DNA of 64,000 bases from Euwallacea fornicatus (Eukaryota > Arthropoda > Insecta > Coleoptera > Curculionidae): contig NW_027096109.1 of assembly GCF_040115645.1 (NCBI RefSeq), positions 1 through 64,000 of the forward strand, given 5' to 3'. A program made the position numbers and the translations under genes. Each line of letters begins with the position of its first letter. Position 1 is the stretch's first letter. The notes under the pieces are model-generated. The model ran no database searches, was not told where the DNA came from, and saw only the letters and a program-made list of their open reading frames with translations. Below are positions 38,250 through 49,697 of this stretch, piece after piece.

Positions 38250-41200
38250 AATTTCCGACGAAAGTCGCCGATTTCACGAAATTGGCGATTTTGAAACTCA
38301 GGATTGATCGAAATTAAGGAAATAGCCCTAAATCGTGCGATTTACAGGATTTGGACAAAAATTGACTGTTCTAGGACAGCCAAGTTGACGATTTGTCGTT
38401 TATGGCCCCATTAGGCTTATTTTGCTAAAAGGACACGATTTGAACAAAATTACTCGTAACATTGTTGAAATAACGTCACAGCATGGTTAACGGCCAATTT
38501 CCAATGAAATTCGCCGATTTCACGGAATTGGCGTTTTTGAAACTCAGGATTGATAGAAATAGCCCTAAATCGTGCGATTTACAGGATTTGGACAAAACCT
38601 GACTGTTCTAGGACAGCCGATTGGCAATTTGTCGTTTATGGCCCCATTAGGCTTATTTTGCTAAAAGGAGACGATTTGAACAAAATTGCTCGTAACGTTG
38701 TTGAAATAACGTCACAGCATGGTTAACGGTCAATTTCCCATGAAACTCGCCGATTTCACGTAATTGACAATTTTGAAACTCAGGAATGATCGAAATGATG
38801 GAAATAGCCCTAAATCGTGCGATTTACAGGATTTGGACAAAAATTGACTGTTCTAAGACAGCCGAATTGGCAATTTGTCGTTTATGGCCCCATTAGGCTT
38901 ATATTGCTAAAAGGAGACGATTTGAACAAAATTACTCGTAGCGTTGTTGAAATAAAGTCAAAACATGGTTAACGATCAATTTCCGACGAAAGTCGCCGAT
39001 TTCACGGAATTGACGACCTTGAAACTCAGGATTGATCGAAATGATGGAAATAGCCCTAAATCGTGCGATTTACAGGATTTGGACAAAAATTGACTGTTCT
39101 AGGACAGCCGATTTGGCAATTTGTCGTTTATGGCCCCATTAGGCTTATTTTGGTAAAAGGAGACGATTTGAAAAAAATTATTCGCAGCGTTGTTGAAATA
39201 ATGTCAAAACATGGTTTTCGGTCAATTTTCGACGAAACTCGCCGATTTCACGGAAGTGACGATTTTAAATCTTAGGATTGATCGAAATGATGGAAATAGC
39301 CCTAAATCGTGCGATTTACAGGATTTGGACAAAAACTGACTGTTCTAGCACAGCCGAATTGGCAATTTGTCGTTTATGGTCCCATTAGGCTTATTTTGCT
39401 AAAAGGACACGATTTGAACAAAAATGCTCATAGAGTTGTTGAAATAACGTCAAAACATGGTTAACGGTCAATTTCCGACGAACCTCGCCGATTTCACGGA
39501 ATTGACGATTTTAAAACTCAGGATTGATTGAAATGATGGAAATAGCCCTAAATCGTCCGATTTACACGATTTGGACAAAAACTGACTGTTCTAGCACAGC
39601 CGAATTGGCAATTTGTCGTTTATGGCCCCATTAGGCTAATTTTGCTAAAAGGAGACGATTTGAACAAAATTACTCGTAACGTTGTTGAAATAACGTCACA
39701 GCATGGTTAACGGTCAATTTCCAATGAAACTCGCCGATTTCACGTAATTGACGATTTTGAAACTCAGGATTGATCGAAATGATGGAAATAGCCCTAAATC
39801 GTCCGATTTACAGGATTTGGACAAAAACTGACTGTTCTAGGACAGTGGAATTGGCGATTTGTCGTTTATGGCCCCATTAGGCTTATTTTGCTAAAAGGAG
39901 ACAATTTGTACAAAATTGCTCGTAACGTTGTTGAAATAACGTCAAAGAATGGCTAACGGTCAATTTCCAATGAAACTCGCCGATTTCACGTAATTGACGA
40001 TTTTGAAACTCAGGAATGATCGAAATGATGGAAATAGCCCTAAATCGTGCGATTACAGGATTTGGACAAAAATTGACTGTTCTAGGACAGCCAAGTTGAC
40101 GATTTGTCGTTTAAGGCCCCATTAGGCTTATTTTGCTAAAAGGAGACGATTTGAACAAAATTACTCGTAACGTTGTTGAAATAACGTCACAGCATGGTTA
40201 ACGGTCAATTTCCAATGAAACTCGCCGATTTCACGTAATTGACGATTTTGAAACTCAGGATTGATCGAAATGTTGGAAATAGCCCTAAATCATGCGATTT
40301 ACACGATTTGGACAAAAACTGACTGTTCTAGGACAGCCAAGTTGACGATTTGTCATTTAAGGCCCCATTAGGCTTATTTTGCTAAAAGGAGACGATTTGA
40401 ACAAAATTACTCGTAACATTGTTGATATAACGTCACAGCATGGTTAACGGTCAATTTCCAATGAAACTCGCCGATTTCACGTAATTGACGATTTTGAAAC
40501 TCAGGATTGATCGAAATGATGGAAATAGCCCTAAATCATGCAATTTACACGATTTGGATAAAAACTGACTGTTCTAGGATAGCCAGGTTGACGATTTGTC
40601 GTTTAAGGCCCCATTAGGCTTATTTTGCTAAAAGGACACGATTTGAACAAAATTACTCGTAACATTGTTGAAATAACGTCACAGCATGGTTAACGGCCAA
40701 TTTCCAATGAAACTCGCCGATTTCACGTAATTGACGATTTTGAAACTCAAGATTGATCGAAATGATGGAAATAGCCCTAAATCATGCGATTTACACGATT
40801 TGGACAAGAACTGACTGTTCTAGGACAGCCAAATTGAGGATTTGTCGATTAAGGCCTCACTATGCTTATTTTGTCAAAATGAGACAATTTGCACAAATTT
40901 ACTCGTAACGTTGTTGAAATAACGTCACAGCATGGTTAACGGTCAATTTCCAATGAAACTCGCCGATTTCACGTAATTGACGATTTTGAAACTCAGGATT
41001 GATCGAAATGATGGAAATAGCCCTAAATCGTGCGATTTACACGATTTGGACAAAAACTGACTGTTCTAGGACAGCCGAATTGGCGATTTGTCGTTTGTGG
41101 CCCCATTAGGCTTATTTTGCTAAAAGGACACGATTTGAACAAAATTGCTCATAAAGTTGTTGAAATAATGTCAAAGCATGGCTAACCGTCAATTTCCGAC

Positions 41201-44200
41201 GAAAGTCGCCGATTTCACGAAATTGGCGATTTTGAAACTCAGGATTGATCGAAATTAAGGAAATAGCCCTAAATCGTGCGATTTACAGGATTTGGACAAA
41301 ACCTGACTGTTCTAGGACAGCCGATTGGCAATTTGTCGTTTATGGCCCCATTAGGCTTATTTTGCTAAAAGGAGACGATTTGAACAAAATTGCTCGTAAC
41401 GTTGTTGAAATAACGTGACAGCATGGTTAACGGTCAATTTCCCATGAAACTCGCCGATTTCACGTAATTGACGATTTTGAAACTCAGGAATGATCGAAAT
41501 GATGGAAATAGCCCTAAATCGTGCGATTTACAGGATTTGGACAAAAACTGACTGTTCTAGGACAGTGGAATTGGCGATTTGTCGTTTATGGCCCCATTAG
41601 GCTTATTTTGCTAAAAGGAGACAATTTGTACAAAATTGCTCGTAACGTTGTTGAAATAACGTGACAGCATGGTTAACGGTCAATTTCCCATGAAACTCGC
41701 CGATTTCACGTAATTGACGATTTTGAAACTCAGGAATGATCGAAATGATGGAAATAGCCCTAAATCGTGCGATTACAGGATTTGGACAAAAATTGACTGT
41801 TCTAGGACAGCCAAGTTGACGATTTGTCGTTTAAGGCCCCATTAGGCTTATTTTGCTAAAAGGAGACGATTTGAACAAAATTACTCGTAACGTTGTTGAA
41901 ATAACGTCACAGCATGGTTAACGGTCAATTTCCAATGAAACTCGCCGATTTCACGTAATTGACGATTTTGAAACTCAGGATTGATCGAAATGAAGGAAAT
42001 AGCCCTAAATCATGCAATTTACACGATTTGGATAAAAACTGACTGTTCTAGGATAGCCAGGTTGACGATTTGTCGTTTAAGGCCCCATTAGGCTTATTTT
42101 GCTAAAAGGAGACGATTTGAACAAAATTGCTCATAGAGTTGTTGAAATAACGTCAAAACATGGTTAACGGTCAATTTCCGACGAACCTCGCCGATTTCAC
42201 GGAATTGACGATTTTAAAACTCAGGATTGATCGAAATGAAGGAAATAGCCCTAAATCATGCAATTTACACGATTTGGATAAAAACTGACTGTTCTAGGAT
42301 AGCCAGGTTGACGATTTGTCGTTTAAGGCCCCATTAGGCTTATTTTGCTAAAAGGAGACGATTTGAACAAAAGTACTCGTAACGTTGTTGAAATAACGTC
42401 AAAGCATGGTTAACCGTCAATTTCCGACGAAAGTCGCCGATTTCACGGAATTGACGATTTTGAAACTCAGGAATGATCGAAATGATGGAAATAGCCCTAA
42501 ATCGTCCGATTTACAGGATTTGGACAAAAACTGACTGTTCTAGGACAGTGGAATTGGCGATTTGTCGTTTATGGCCCCATTAGGCTTATTTTGCTAAAAG
42601 GAGACAATTTGTACAAAATTGCTCGTAACGTTGTTGCAATAACGTCAAAGCATGGTTAAAGGTCAATTTCCGACGGAACTCGCTGATTTCACGGAATTGA
42701 CGATTTTGAAACTCAGGATTGCTCGAAATGATGGAAATAGCCCTAAATCGTGCGATTTACAGGATTTGGACAAAAACTGACTGTTCTAGCACAGCCGAAT
42801 TGGCAATTTGTCGTTTATGGCCCCATTAGGCTTATTTTGCTAAAAGGAGACGATTTGAACAAAATTACTCGTAACGTTGTTGAAATAACGTCACAGCATG
42901 GTTAACGGTCAATTTCCAATGAAACTCGCCGATTTCACGTAATTGACGATTTTGAAACTCAGGAATGATCGAAATGATGGAAATAGCCCTAAATCGTGCG
43001 ATTACAGGATTTGGACAAAAATTGACTGTTCTAGGACAGCCAAGTTGACGATTTGTCGTTTAAGGCCCCATTAGGCTTATTTTGCTAAAAGGAGACGATT
43101 TGAACAAAATTACTCGTAACGTTGTTGAAATAACGTCACAGCATGGTTAACGGCCAATTTCCAATGAAACTCGCCGATTTCACGTAATTGACGATTTTGA
43201 AACTCAAGATTGATCGAAATGATGGAAATAGCCCTAAATCATGCGATTTACACGATTTGGACAAGAACTGACTGTTCTAGGACAGCCAAATTGAGGATTT
43301 GTCGATTAAGGCCTCACTATGCTTATTTTGTCAAAATGAGACAATTTGCACAAATTTACTCGTAACGTTGTTGAAATAACGTCACAGCATGGTTAACGGT
43401 CAATTTCCAATGAAACTCGCCGATTTCACGTAATTGACGATTTTGAAACTCAGGATTGATCGAAATGATGGAAATAGCCCTAAATCGTGCGATTTACACG
43501 ATTTGGACAAAAACTGACTGTTCTAGGACAGCCGAATTGGCGATTTGTCGTTTGTGGCCCCATTAGGCTTATTTTGCTAAAAGGACACGATTTGAACAAA
43601 ATTGCTCATAAAGTTGTTGAAATAATGTCAAAGCATGGCTAACCGTCAATTTCCGACGAAAGTCGCCGATTTCACGAAATTGGCGATTTTGAAACTCAGG
43701 ATTGATCGAAATTAAGGAAATAGCCCTAAATCGTGCGATTTACAGGATTTGGACAAAAATTGACTGTTCTAGGACAGCCAAGTTGACGATTTGTCGTTTA
43801 TGGCCCCATTAGGCTTATTTTGCTAAAAGGACACGATTTGAACAAAATTACTCGTAACATTGTTGAAATAACGTCACAGCATGGTTAACGGCCAATTTCC
43901 AATGAAATTCGCCGATTTCACGGAATTGGCGTTTTTGAAACTCAGGATTGATAGAAATAGCCCTAAATCGTGCGATTTACAGGATTTGGACAAAACCTGA
44001 CTGTTCTAGGACAGCCGATTGGCAATTTGTCGTTTATGGCCCCATTAGGCTTATTTTGCTAAAAGGAGACGATTTGAACAAAATTGCTCGTAACGTTGTT
44101 GAAATAACGTGACAGCATGGTTAACGGTCAATTTCCCATGAAACTCGCCGATTTCACGTAATTGACGATTTTGAAACTCAGGAATGATCGAAATGATGGA

Positions 44201-45430
44201 AATAGCCCTAAATCGTGCGATTTACAGGATTTGGACAAAAATTGACTGTTCTAAGACAGCCGAATTGGCAATTTGTCGTTTATGGCCCCATTAGGCTTAT
44301 ATTGCTAAAAGGAGACGATTTAAACAAAATTACTCGTAGCGTTGTTGAAATAAAGTCAAAACATGGTTAACGATCAATTTCCGACGAAAGTCGCCGATTT
44401 CACGGAATTGACGACCTTGAAACTCAGGATTGATCGAAATGATGGAAATAGCCCTAAATCGTGCGATTTACAGGATTTGGACAAAAATTGACTGTTCTAG
44501 GACAGCCGATTTGGCAATTTGTCGTTTATGGCCCATTAGGCTTATTTTGGTAAAAGGAGACGATTTGAAAAAAATTATTCGCAGCGTTGTTGAAATAATG
44601 TCAAAACATGGTTTTCGGTCAATTTTCGACGAAACTCGCCGATTTCACGGAAGTGACGATTTTAAATCTTAGGATTGATCGAAATGATGGAAATAGCCCT
44701 AAATCGTGCGATTTACAGGATTTGGACAAAAACTGACTGTTCTAGCACAGCCGAATTGGCAATTTGTCGTTTATGGTCCCATTAGGCTTATTTTGCTAAA
44801 AGGACACGATTTGAACAAAATTGCTCATAGAGTTGTTGAAATAACGTCAAAACATGGTTAACGGTCAATTTCCGACGAACCTCGCCGATTTCACGGAATT
44901 GACGATTTTAAAACTCAGGATTGATTGAAATGATGGAAATAGCCCTAAATCGTCCGATTTACACGATTTGGACAAAAACTGACTGTTCTAGCACAGCCGA
45001 ATTGGCAATTTGTCGTTTATGGCCCCATTAGGCTAATTTTGCTAAAAGGAGACGATTTGAACAAAATTACTCGTAACGTTGTTGAAATAACGTCACAGCA
45101 TGGTTAACGGTCAATTTCCAATGAAACTCGCCGATTTCACGTAATTGACGATTTTGAAACTCAGGATTGATCGAAATGATGGAAATAGCCCTAAATCGTC
45201 CGATTTACAGGATTTGGACAAAAACTGACTGTTCTAGGACAGTGGAATTGGCGATTTGTCGTTTATGGCCCCATTAGGCTTATTTTGCTAAAAGGAGACA
45301 ATTTGTACAAAATTGCTCGTAACGTTGTTGAAATAACGTCAAAGAATGGCTAACGGTCAATTTCCAATGAAACTCGCCGATTTCACGTAATTGACGATTT
45401 TGAAACTCAGGAATGATCGAAATGATGGAA
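38250..45430. repeat. Segmental duplication in satellite block 2, offset ~5398 bp
   Basis: 38250-40030 matches 43648-45430. The offset is 5398 bp at the left part and 5397 after a one-base loss near 44532. Shared rare markers include GACGACCTTG (39012 and 44410), a GGTAAAAGG variant, TTCGCAGCG, and TATGGTCCC. Only a few differences are visible over about 1.78 kb, so the copy is recent relative to the divergence between neighbouring monomers. Confidence 0.75.
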
Positions 45431-47335
45431 ATAGCCCTAAATCATGCGATTTACACGATTTGGACAAAAACTGACTGTTCTAGCACAGCCAAATTGACGA
45501 TTTGTCGTTTAAGGCCCCATTAGGCTTATTTTGCTAAAAGGAGACGATTTGAACAAAATTGCTCATAGAGTTGTTGAAATAACGTCAAAACATGGTTAAC
45601 GGTCAATTTCCGACGAACCTCGCCGATTTCACGGAATTGACGATTTTAAAACTCAGGATTGATCGAAATGAAGGAAATAGCCCTAAATCATGCAATTTAC
45701 ACGATTTGGATAAAAACTGACTGTTCTAGGATAGCCAGGTTGACGATTTGTCGTTTAAGGCCCCATTAGGCTTATTTTGCTAAAAGGAGACGATTTGAAC
45801 AAAAGTACTCGTAACGTTGTTGAAATAACGTCAAAGCATGGTTAACCGTCAATTTCCGACGAAAGTCGCCGATTTCACGGAATTGACGATTTTGAAACTC
45901 AGGAATGATCGAAATGATGGAAATAGCCCTAAATCGTCCGATTTACAGGATTTGGACAAAAACTGACTGTTCTAGGACAGTGGAATTGGCGATTTGTCGT
46001 TTATGGCCCCATTAGGCTTATTTTGCTAAAAGGAGACAATTTGTACAAAATTGCTCGTAACGTTGTTGAAATAACGTCAAAGAATGGCTAACGGTCAATT
46101 TCCAATGAAACTCGCCGATTTCACGTAATTGACGATTTTGAAACTCAGGAATGATCGAAATGATGGAAATAGCCCTAAATCGTGCGATTACAGGATTTGG
46201 ACAAAAATTGACTGTTCTAGGACAGCCAAGTTGACGATTTGTCGTTTAAGGCCCCATTAGGCTTATTTTGCTAAAAGGAGACGATTTGAACAAAATTACT
46301 CGTAACGTTGTTGAAATAACGTCACAGCATGGTTAACGGTCAATTTCCAATGAAACTCGCCGATTTCACGTAATTGACGATTTTGAAACTCAGGATTGAT
46401 CGAAATGTTGGAAATAGCCCTAAATCATGCGATTTACACGATTTGGACAAAAACTGACTGTTCTAGGACAGCCAAGTTGACGATTTGTCATTTAAGGCCC
46501 CATTAGGCTTATTTTGCTAAAAGGAGACGATTTGAACAAAATTACTCGTAACATTGTTGATATAACGTCACAGCATGGTTAACGGTCAATTTCCAATGAA
46601 ACTCGCCGATTTCACGTAATTGACGATTTTGAAACTCAGGATTGATCGAAATGATGGAAATAGCCCTAAATCATGCAATTTACACGATTTGGATAAAAAC
46701 TGACTGTTCTAGGATAGCCAGGTTGACGATTTGTCGTTTAAGGCCCCATTAGGCTTATTTTGCTAAAAGGACACGATTTGAACAAAATTACTCGTAACAT
46801 TGTTGAAATAACGTCACAGCATGGTTAACGGCCAATTTCCAATGAAACTCGCCGATTTCACGTAATTGACGATTTTGAAACTCAAGATTGATCGAAATGA
46901 TGGAAATAGCCCTAAATCATGCGATTTACACGATTTGGACAAGAACTGACTGTTCTAGGACAGCCAAATTGAGGATTTGTCGATTAAGGCCTCACTATGC
47001 TTATTTTGTCAAAATGAGACAATTTGCACAAAATTACTCGTAACGTTGTTGAAATAACGTCACAGCATGGTTAACGGTCAATTTCCAATGAAACTCGCCG
47101 ATTTCACGTAATTGACGATTTTGAAACTCAGGATTGATCGAAATGATGGAAATAGCCCTAAATCGTGCGATTTACACGATTTGGACAAAAACTGACTGTT
47201 CTAGGACAGCCGAATTGGCGATTTGTCGTTTGTGGCCCCATTAGGCTTATTTTGCTAAAAGGACACGATTTGAACAAAATTGCTCATAAAGTTGTTGAAA
47301 TAATGTCAAAGCATGGCTAACGGTCAATTTCCGAC
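39840..47335. repeat. Segmental duplication in satellite block 2, offset ~6135 bp
   Basis: About 39840-41200 matches about 45975-47335. Shared rare markers include CGAAATGTTGG (40266 and 46401 region), GTCATTTAAGG, ATTGTTGATATAACG, AGGATAGCCAGG and the GGCCTCACTATGC monomer. It abuts the 5398-bp repeat, so two exchange events with different registers meet near 40.0 and 45.4-46.0 kb. Confidence 0.7.
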
Positions 47336-47645
47336 GAAAGTCGTCGATTTCACGAAATTGGCGATTTTGAAACTCAGGATTGATCGAAATTAAGGAAATA
47401 GCCCTAAATCGTGCGATTTACACGATTTGGACAAAAACTGACTGTTCTAGGACAGCCGAATTGGCGATTTGTCGTTTGTGGCCCCATTAGGCTTATTTTG
47501 CTAAAAGGACACGATTTGAACAAAATTGCTCATAAAGTTGTTGAAATAATGTCAAAGCATGGCTAACGGTCAATTTCCGACGAAAGTCGTCGATTTCACG
47601 AAATTGGCGATTTTGAAACTCAGGATTGATCGAAATTAAGGAAAT
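47150..47645. repeat. Adjacent monomer duplication (~245 bp)
   Basis: The monomer with GTTTGTGGCCCC, CTCATAAAGTTG, ATGGCTAACGG and AAAGTCGTCG appears twice in succession, near 47155-47400 and 47400-47640, with virtually no difference. The AAAGTCGTCG variant is seen only here, so the duplication happened after that change. Confidence 0.65.
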
Positions 47646-47903
47646 TGCCCTAAATCGTGCGATTTACAGGATTTGGACAAAAATTGACTGTTCTAGGACA
47701 GCCGATTTGGCAATTTGTCGTTTATGGCCCCATTAGGCTTATATTGCTAAAAGGAGACGATTTGAACAAAATTACTCGTAACATTGTTGATATAACGTCA
47801 CAGCATGGTTAACGGCCAATTTCCAATGAAACTCGCCGATTTCACGTAATTGACGATTTTGAAACTCAGGATTGATCGAAATGATGGAAATAGCCCTAAA
47901 TCA

Positions 47904-47907
47904 TGCG
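47904..47907. repeat. Target-site duplication TGCG, left copy (element 2)
   Basis: TGCG precedes the left LTR and recurs at 55473-55476 after the right LTR. Joining the flanks restores AAATCATGCGATTTACACG, a monomer variant present elsewhere in block 2. The target lies on the centre of the monomer's dyad. Confidence 0.92.
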
Positions 47908-48131
47908 AGTTAAATTCGGAGTTCAAAGAAAATTAAAAAAAAATTAATTTTCGATTCACAGGAACTCACAATAAAACACTTGATTTGAAATACGATTTTA
48001 TTTGGACTTGACAAATAAGCGCGAGCGCAAGATGCAAACTAACAAGCCTCGTTTCTTACTGCTACTTCTTATTTATAGTGAATTACGCATGACGTCATAC
48101 GCATTGACGCCGTGGTTATGGAGATGTAACT
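47908..48131 (-). repeat. 3' LTR of element 2
   Basis: A 224-bp copy, read as identical to 55249-55472. In element sense it runs AGTTACATC to TTTAACT. It contains TGACGTCA, TATAAATA and AATAAA in that order, the last serving as poly(A) signal in this copy. Confidence 0.94.
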
Positions 48132-48140
48132 CCTCCACCC
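48132..48140 (-). other. Polypurine tract, element 2
   Basis: On the minus strand GGGTGGAGG lies directly before the 3' LTR AGTTAC, in the same place as element 1's AGGGGGGAGG. Confidence 0.75.
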
Positions 48141-48174
48141 TTAGATGGACATATAAACTGGGAGTTTCTATGAC

Positions 48175-49653
48175 CTAGAATATCTCTGTTTCGGGGACTT
48201 TAATTGCTTTTGATTTCAAGTAGATAGGCCATAGATACTTCAGTAGTAATGCTAGTGCTATTACAGTAATCATAATGTACAATAGGACTGTCCATATACT
48301 AGTTCGATCATAGTACAGATTATTATTTAATAATTTGGCGTTCTCGTTTTTCTGTAGCTCAATTTCTTTTTCCAATTCAATCATTTTGTTTAAGTCAACG
48401 CGATTTAAATTGGGTAGCTCTATTTCTTTATGCGGTATATAGTAACTATTGCTAGTTGTAATATCTAACAGTGGAGTGGGCTGATAGTTTTGTTTTGTTT
48501 TTTTATTGCCTCTTAAAGTAACATTCTTTAACTTAAGATTACACTGGGAATCCAAATCTATTAAGTACGTTCCATTTAATCTTATATCCTTCTGTAAGGA
48601 TTTACAAATTTCTATTCCGACTATATCTTGAGTTGTTACAAAAATCCACTTATTTTTATCTATATTTTGTATTTGTGTGTTCTTAATACTAACGTATACG
48701 GGGTTACAATGAGAGGTATTGTGTTCGTACCTCAAAAGTTGAACTTCGCATGGTGTGAATTCGTGGAAATTTCCTACGTGTACTTGGGAACATAGATATT
48801 GATTAGACAAAACATATCGGCACGGTTCGTTAGCATAACTAAAACTGCCATCATTGAGTAAAAGGTAATCGAAATGTGGCACGATCACCTTATAGACGTT
48901 ACCTTTTCTGACAGGCAAGGGGAATAGTCGGAACAAGTTATAATTGGTTCTTCCTACCAGGGGAATTTCAATTACGAAGATAACTGCGTTATTTTTGGTG
49001 AAGCTTTTAACTTCCAAAGTCTTTTCGATATTTACCAAATTTTCGATACTTGGCTCAAATGGTAATTTTCCTTCGAGCACTTGTTTATGTATAAATTGTA
49101 GTTCGATTAAAAATTCCTTTGAATTGACTATGGTGTTATGAAACGTATTTAGTTTGGCAAATGTAATTGCTTGTTCTATGTTTGAAAGTGTATCATAAAT
49201 ATTCTGGTAAAGTGTCGTAATTTGGGTTATGATCATGTGGATACGGAAGAATTCAAAAAGATTAGCTTCGTTTATGTTGACTTGATTAATTACTTCTATT
49301 ATTTGGTTAATTCTTGATTCTAGGATGATTTGGTTATGTGATATGTTTTTTATTGTTTCTTGAAAATTGTTTATCGATTTGGTAAGGAGGGTCATTTGTT
49401 TGTCAAGAGCCAGTTTTATGTCATTTTGATTCTGTTTGAGTATATTAATATTCTGATCAATTTGTTTAGCATCTTCCTGATCAAGGTTTCCCGTTATAGT
49501 TTTAATGATAGAACCTAGTGCATTTATTAGAGCTCTTTTAGTTCTTATTTTATTTGGAAAGATCTGATTTATTTGGTCATTGATTTCTGAAAATTCCTGT
49601 AATAAGTTTGTCATATCAAAAATTTGAATGAGGTTCCAATGATCGATAGTCAT
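48175..49653 (-). CDS. env: F-like envelope glycoprotein (element 2)
   Basis: A 492-residue frame from the first internal Met. A furin-type site RTKR (37-40) is followed by an Ala/Leu/Ile-rich fusion-peptide-like segment (41-58), then long helical sequence, a Cys-containing ectodomain, and a C-terminal membrane segment of about 22 residues starting near W454 with a short basic tail. This is the architecture of gypsy Env and baculovirus F, a class I-type fusion protein. The frame stays open upstream of the Met and overlaps the 3' end of pol, encoding NPGVLPYKLGEAQ, which aligns with the N-terminus of element 1's env. The listed Met is therefore probably not the true start; splicing at the AG opposite 49739-49740 is plausible. 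No internal stop was found, unlike element 1. Confidence 0.9.
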   Translation of the reverse strand: MTIDHWNLIQIFDMTNLLQEFSEINDQINQIFPNKIRTKRALINALGSIIKTITGNLDQEDAKQIDQNINILKQNQNDIKLALDKQMTLLTKSINNFQETIKNISHNQIILESRINQIIEVINQVNINEANLFEFFRIHMIITQITTLYQNIYDTLSNIEQAITFAKLNTFHNTIVNSKEFLIELQFIHKQVLEGKLPFEPSIENLVNIEKTLEVKSFTKNNAVIFVIEIPLVGRTNYNLFRLFPLPVRKGNVYKVIVPHFDYLLLNDGSFSYANEPCRYVLSNQYLCSQVHVGNFHEFTPCEVQLLRYEHNTSHCNPVYVSIKNTQIQNIDKNKWIFVTTQDIVGIEICKSLQKDIRLNGTYLIDLDSQCNLKLKNVTLRGNKKTKQNYQPTPLLDITTSNSYYIPHKEIELPNLNRVDLNKMIELEKEIELQKNENAKLLNNNLYYDRTSIWTVLLYIMITVIALALLLKYLWPIYLKSKAIKVPETEIF

Positions 49654-49697
49654 CTGAGCTTCGCCAAGTTTGTAAGGTAGTACGCCGGGGTTGGTGT

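Larger units (their letters stand above)
37439..47907. repeat. Satellite array, block 2 (~43 monomers, edge subfamily)
   Basis: Same monomer in the same orientation and phase as block 1, resuming after GGCT. Many copies carry variants rare or absent to the left: CACGTAATTGACG, TTTCCCATGAAA, GTCGTTTAAGGCC, ATCATGCGATTTACACG, AGGATAGCCAGG, and a diverged monomer with GATTAAGGCCTCACTATGC (near 40840, 43297 and 46979). Several copies have a one-base loss (GTGCGATTACAGG). Larger segments recur at offsets of about 5398, 6135 and 3435 bp. The greater diversity than block 1 fits a position nearer the array edge. Confidence 0.95.
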
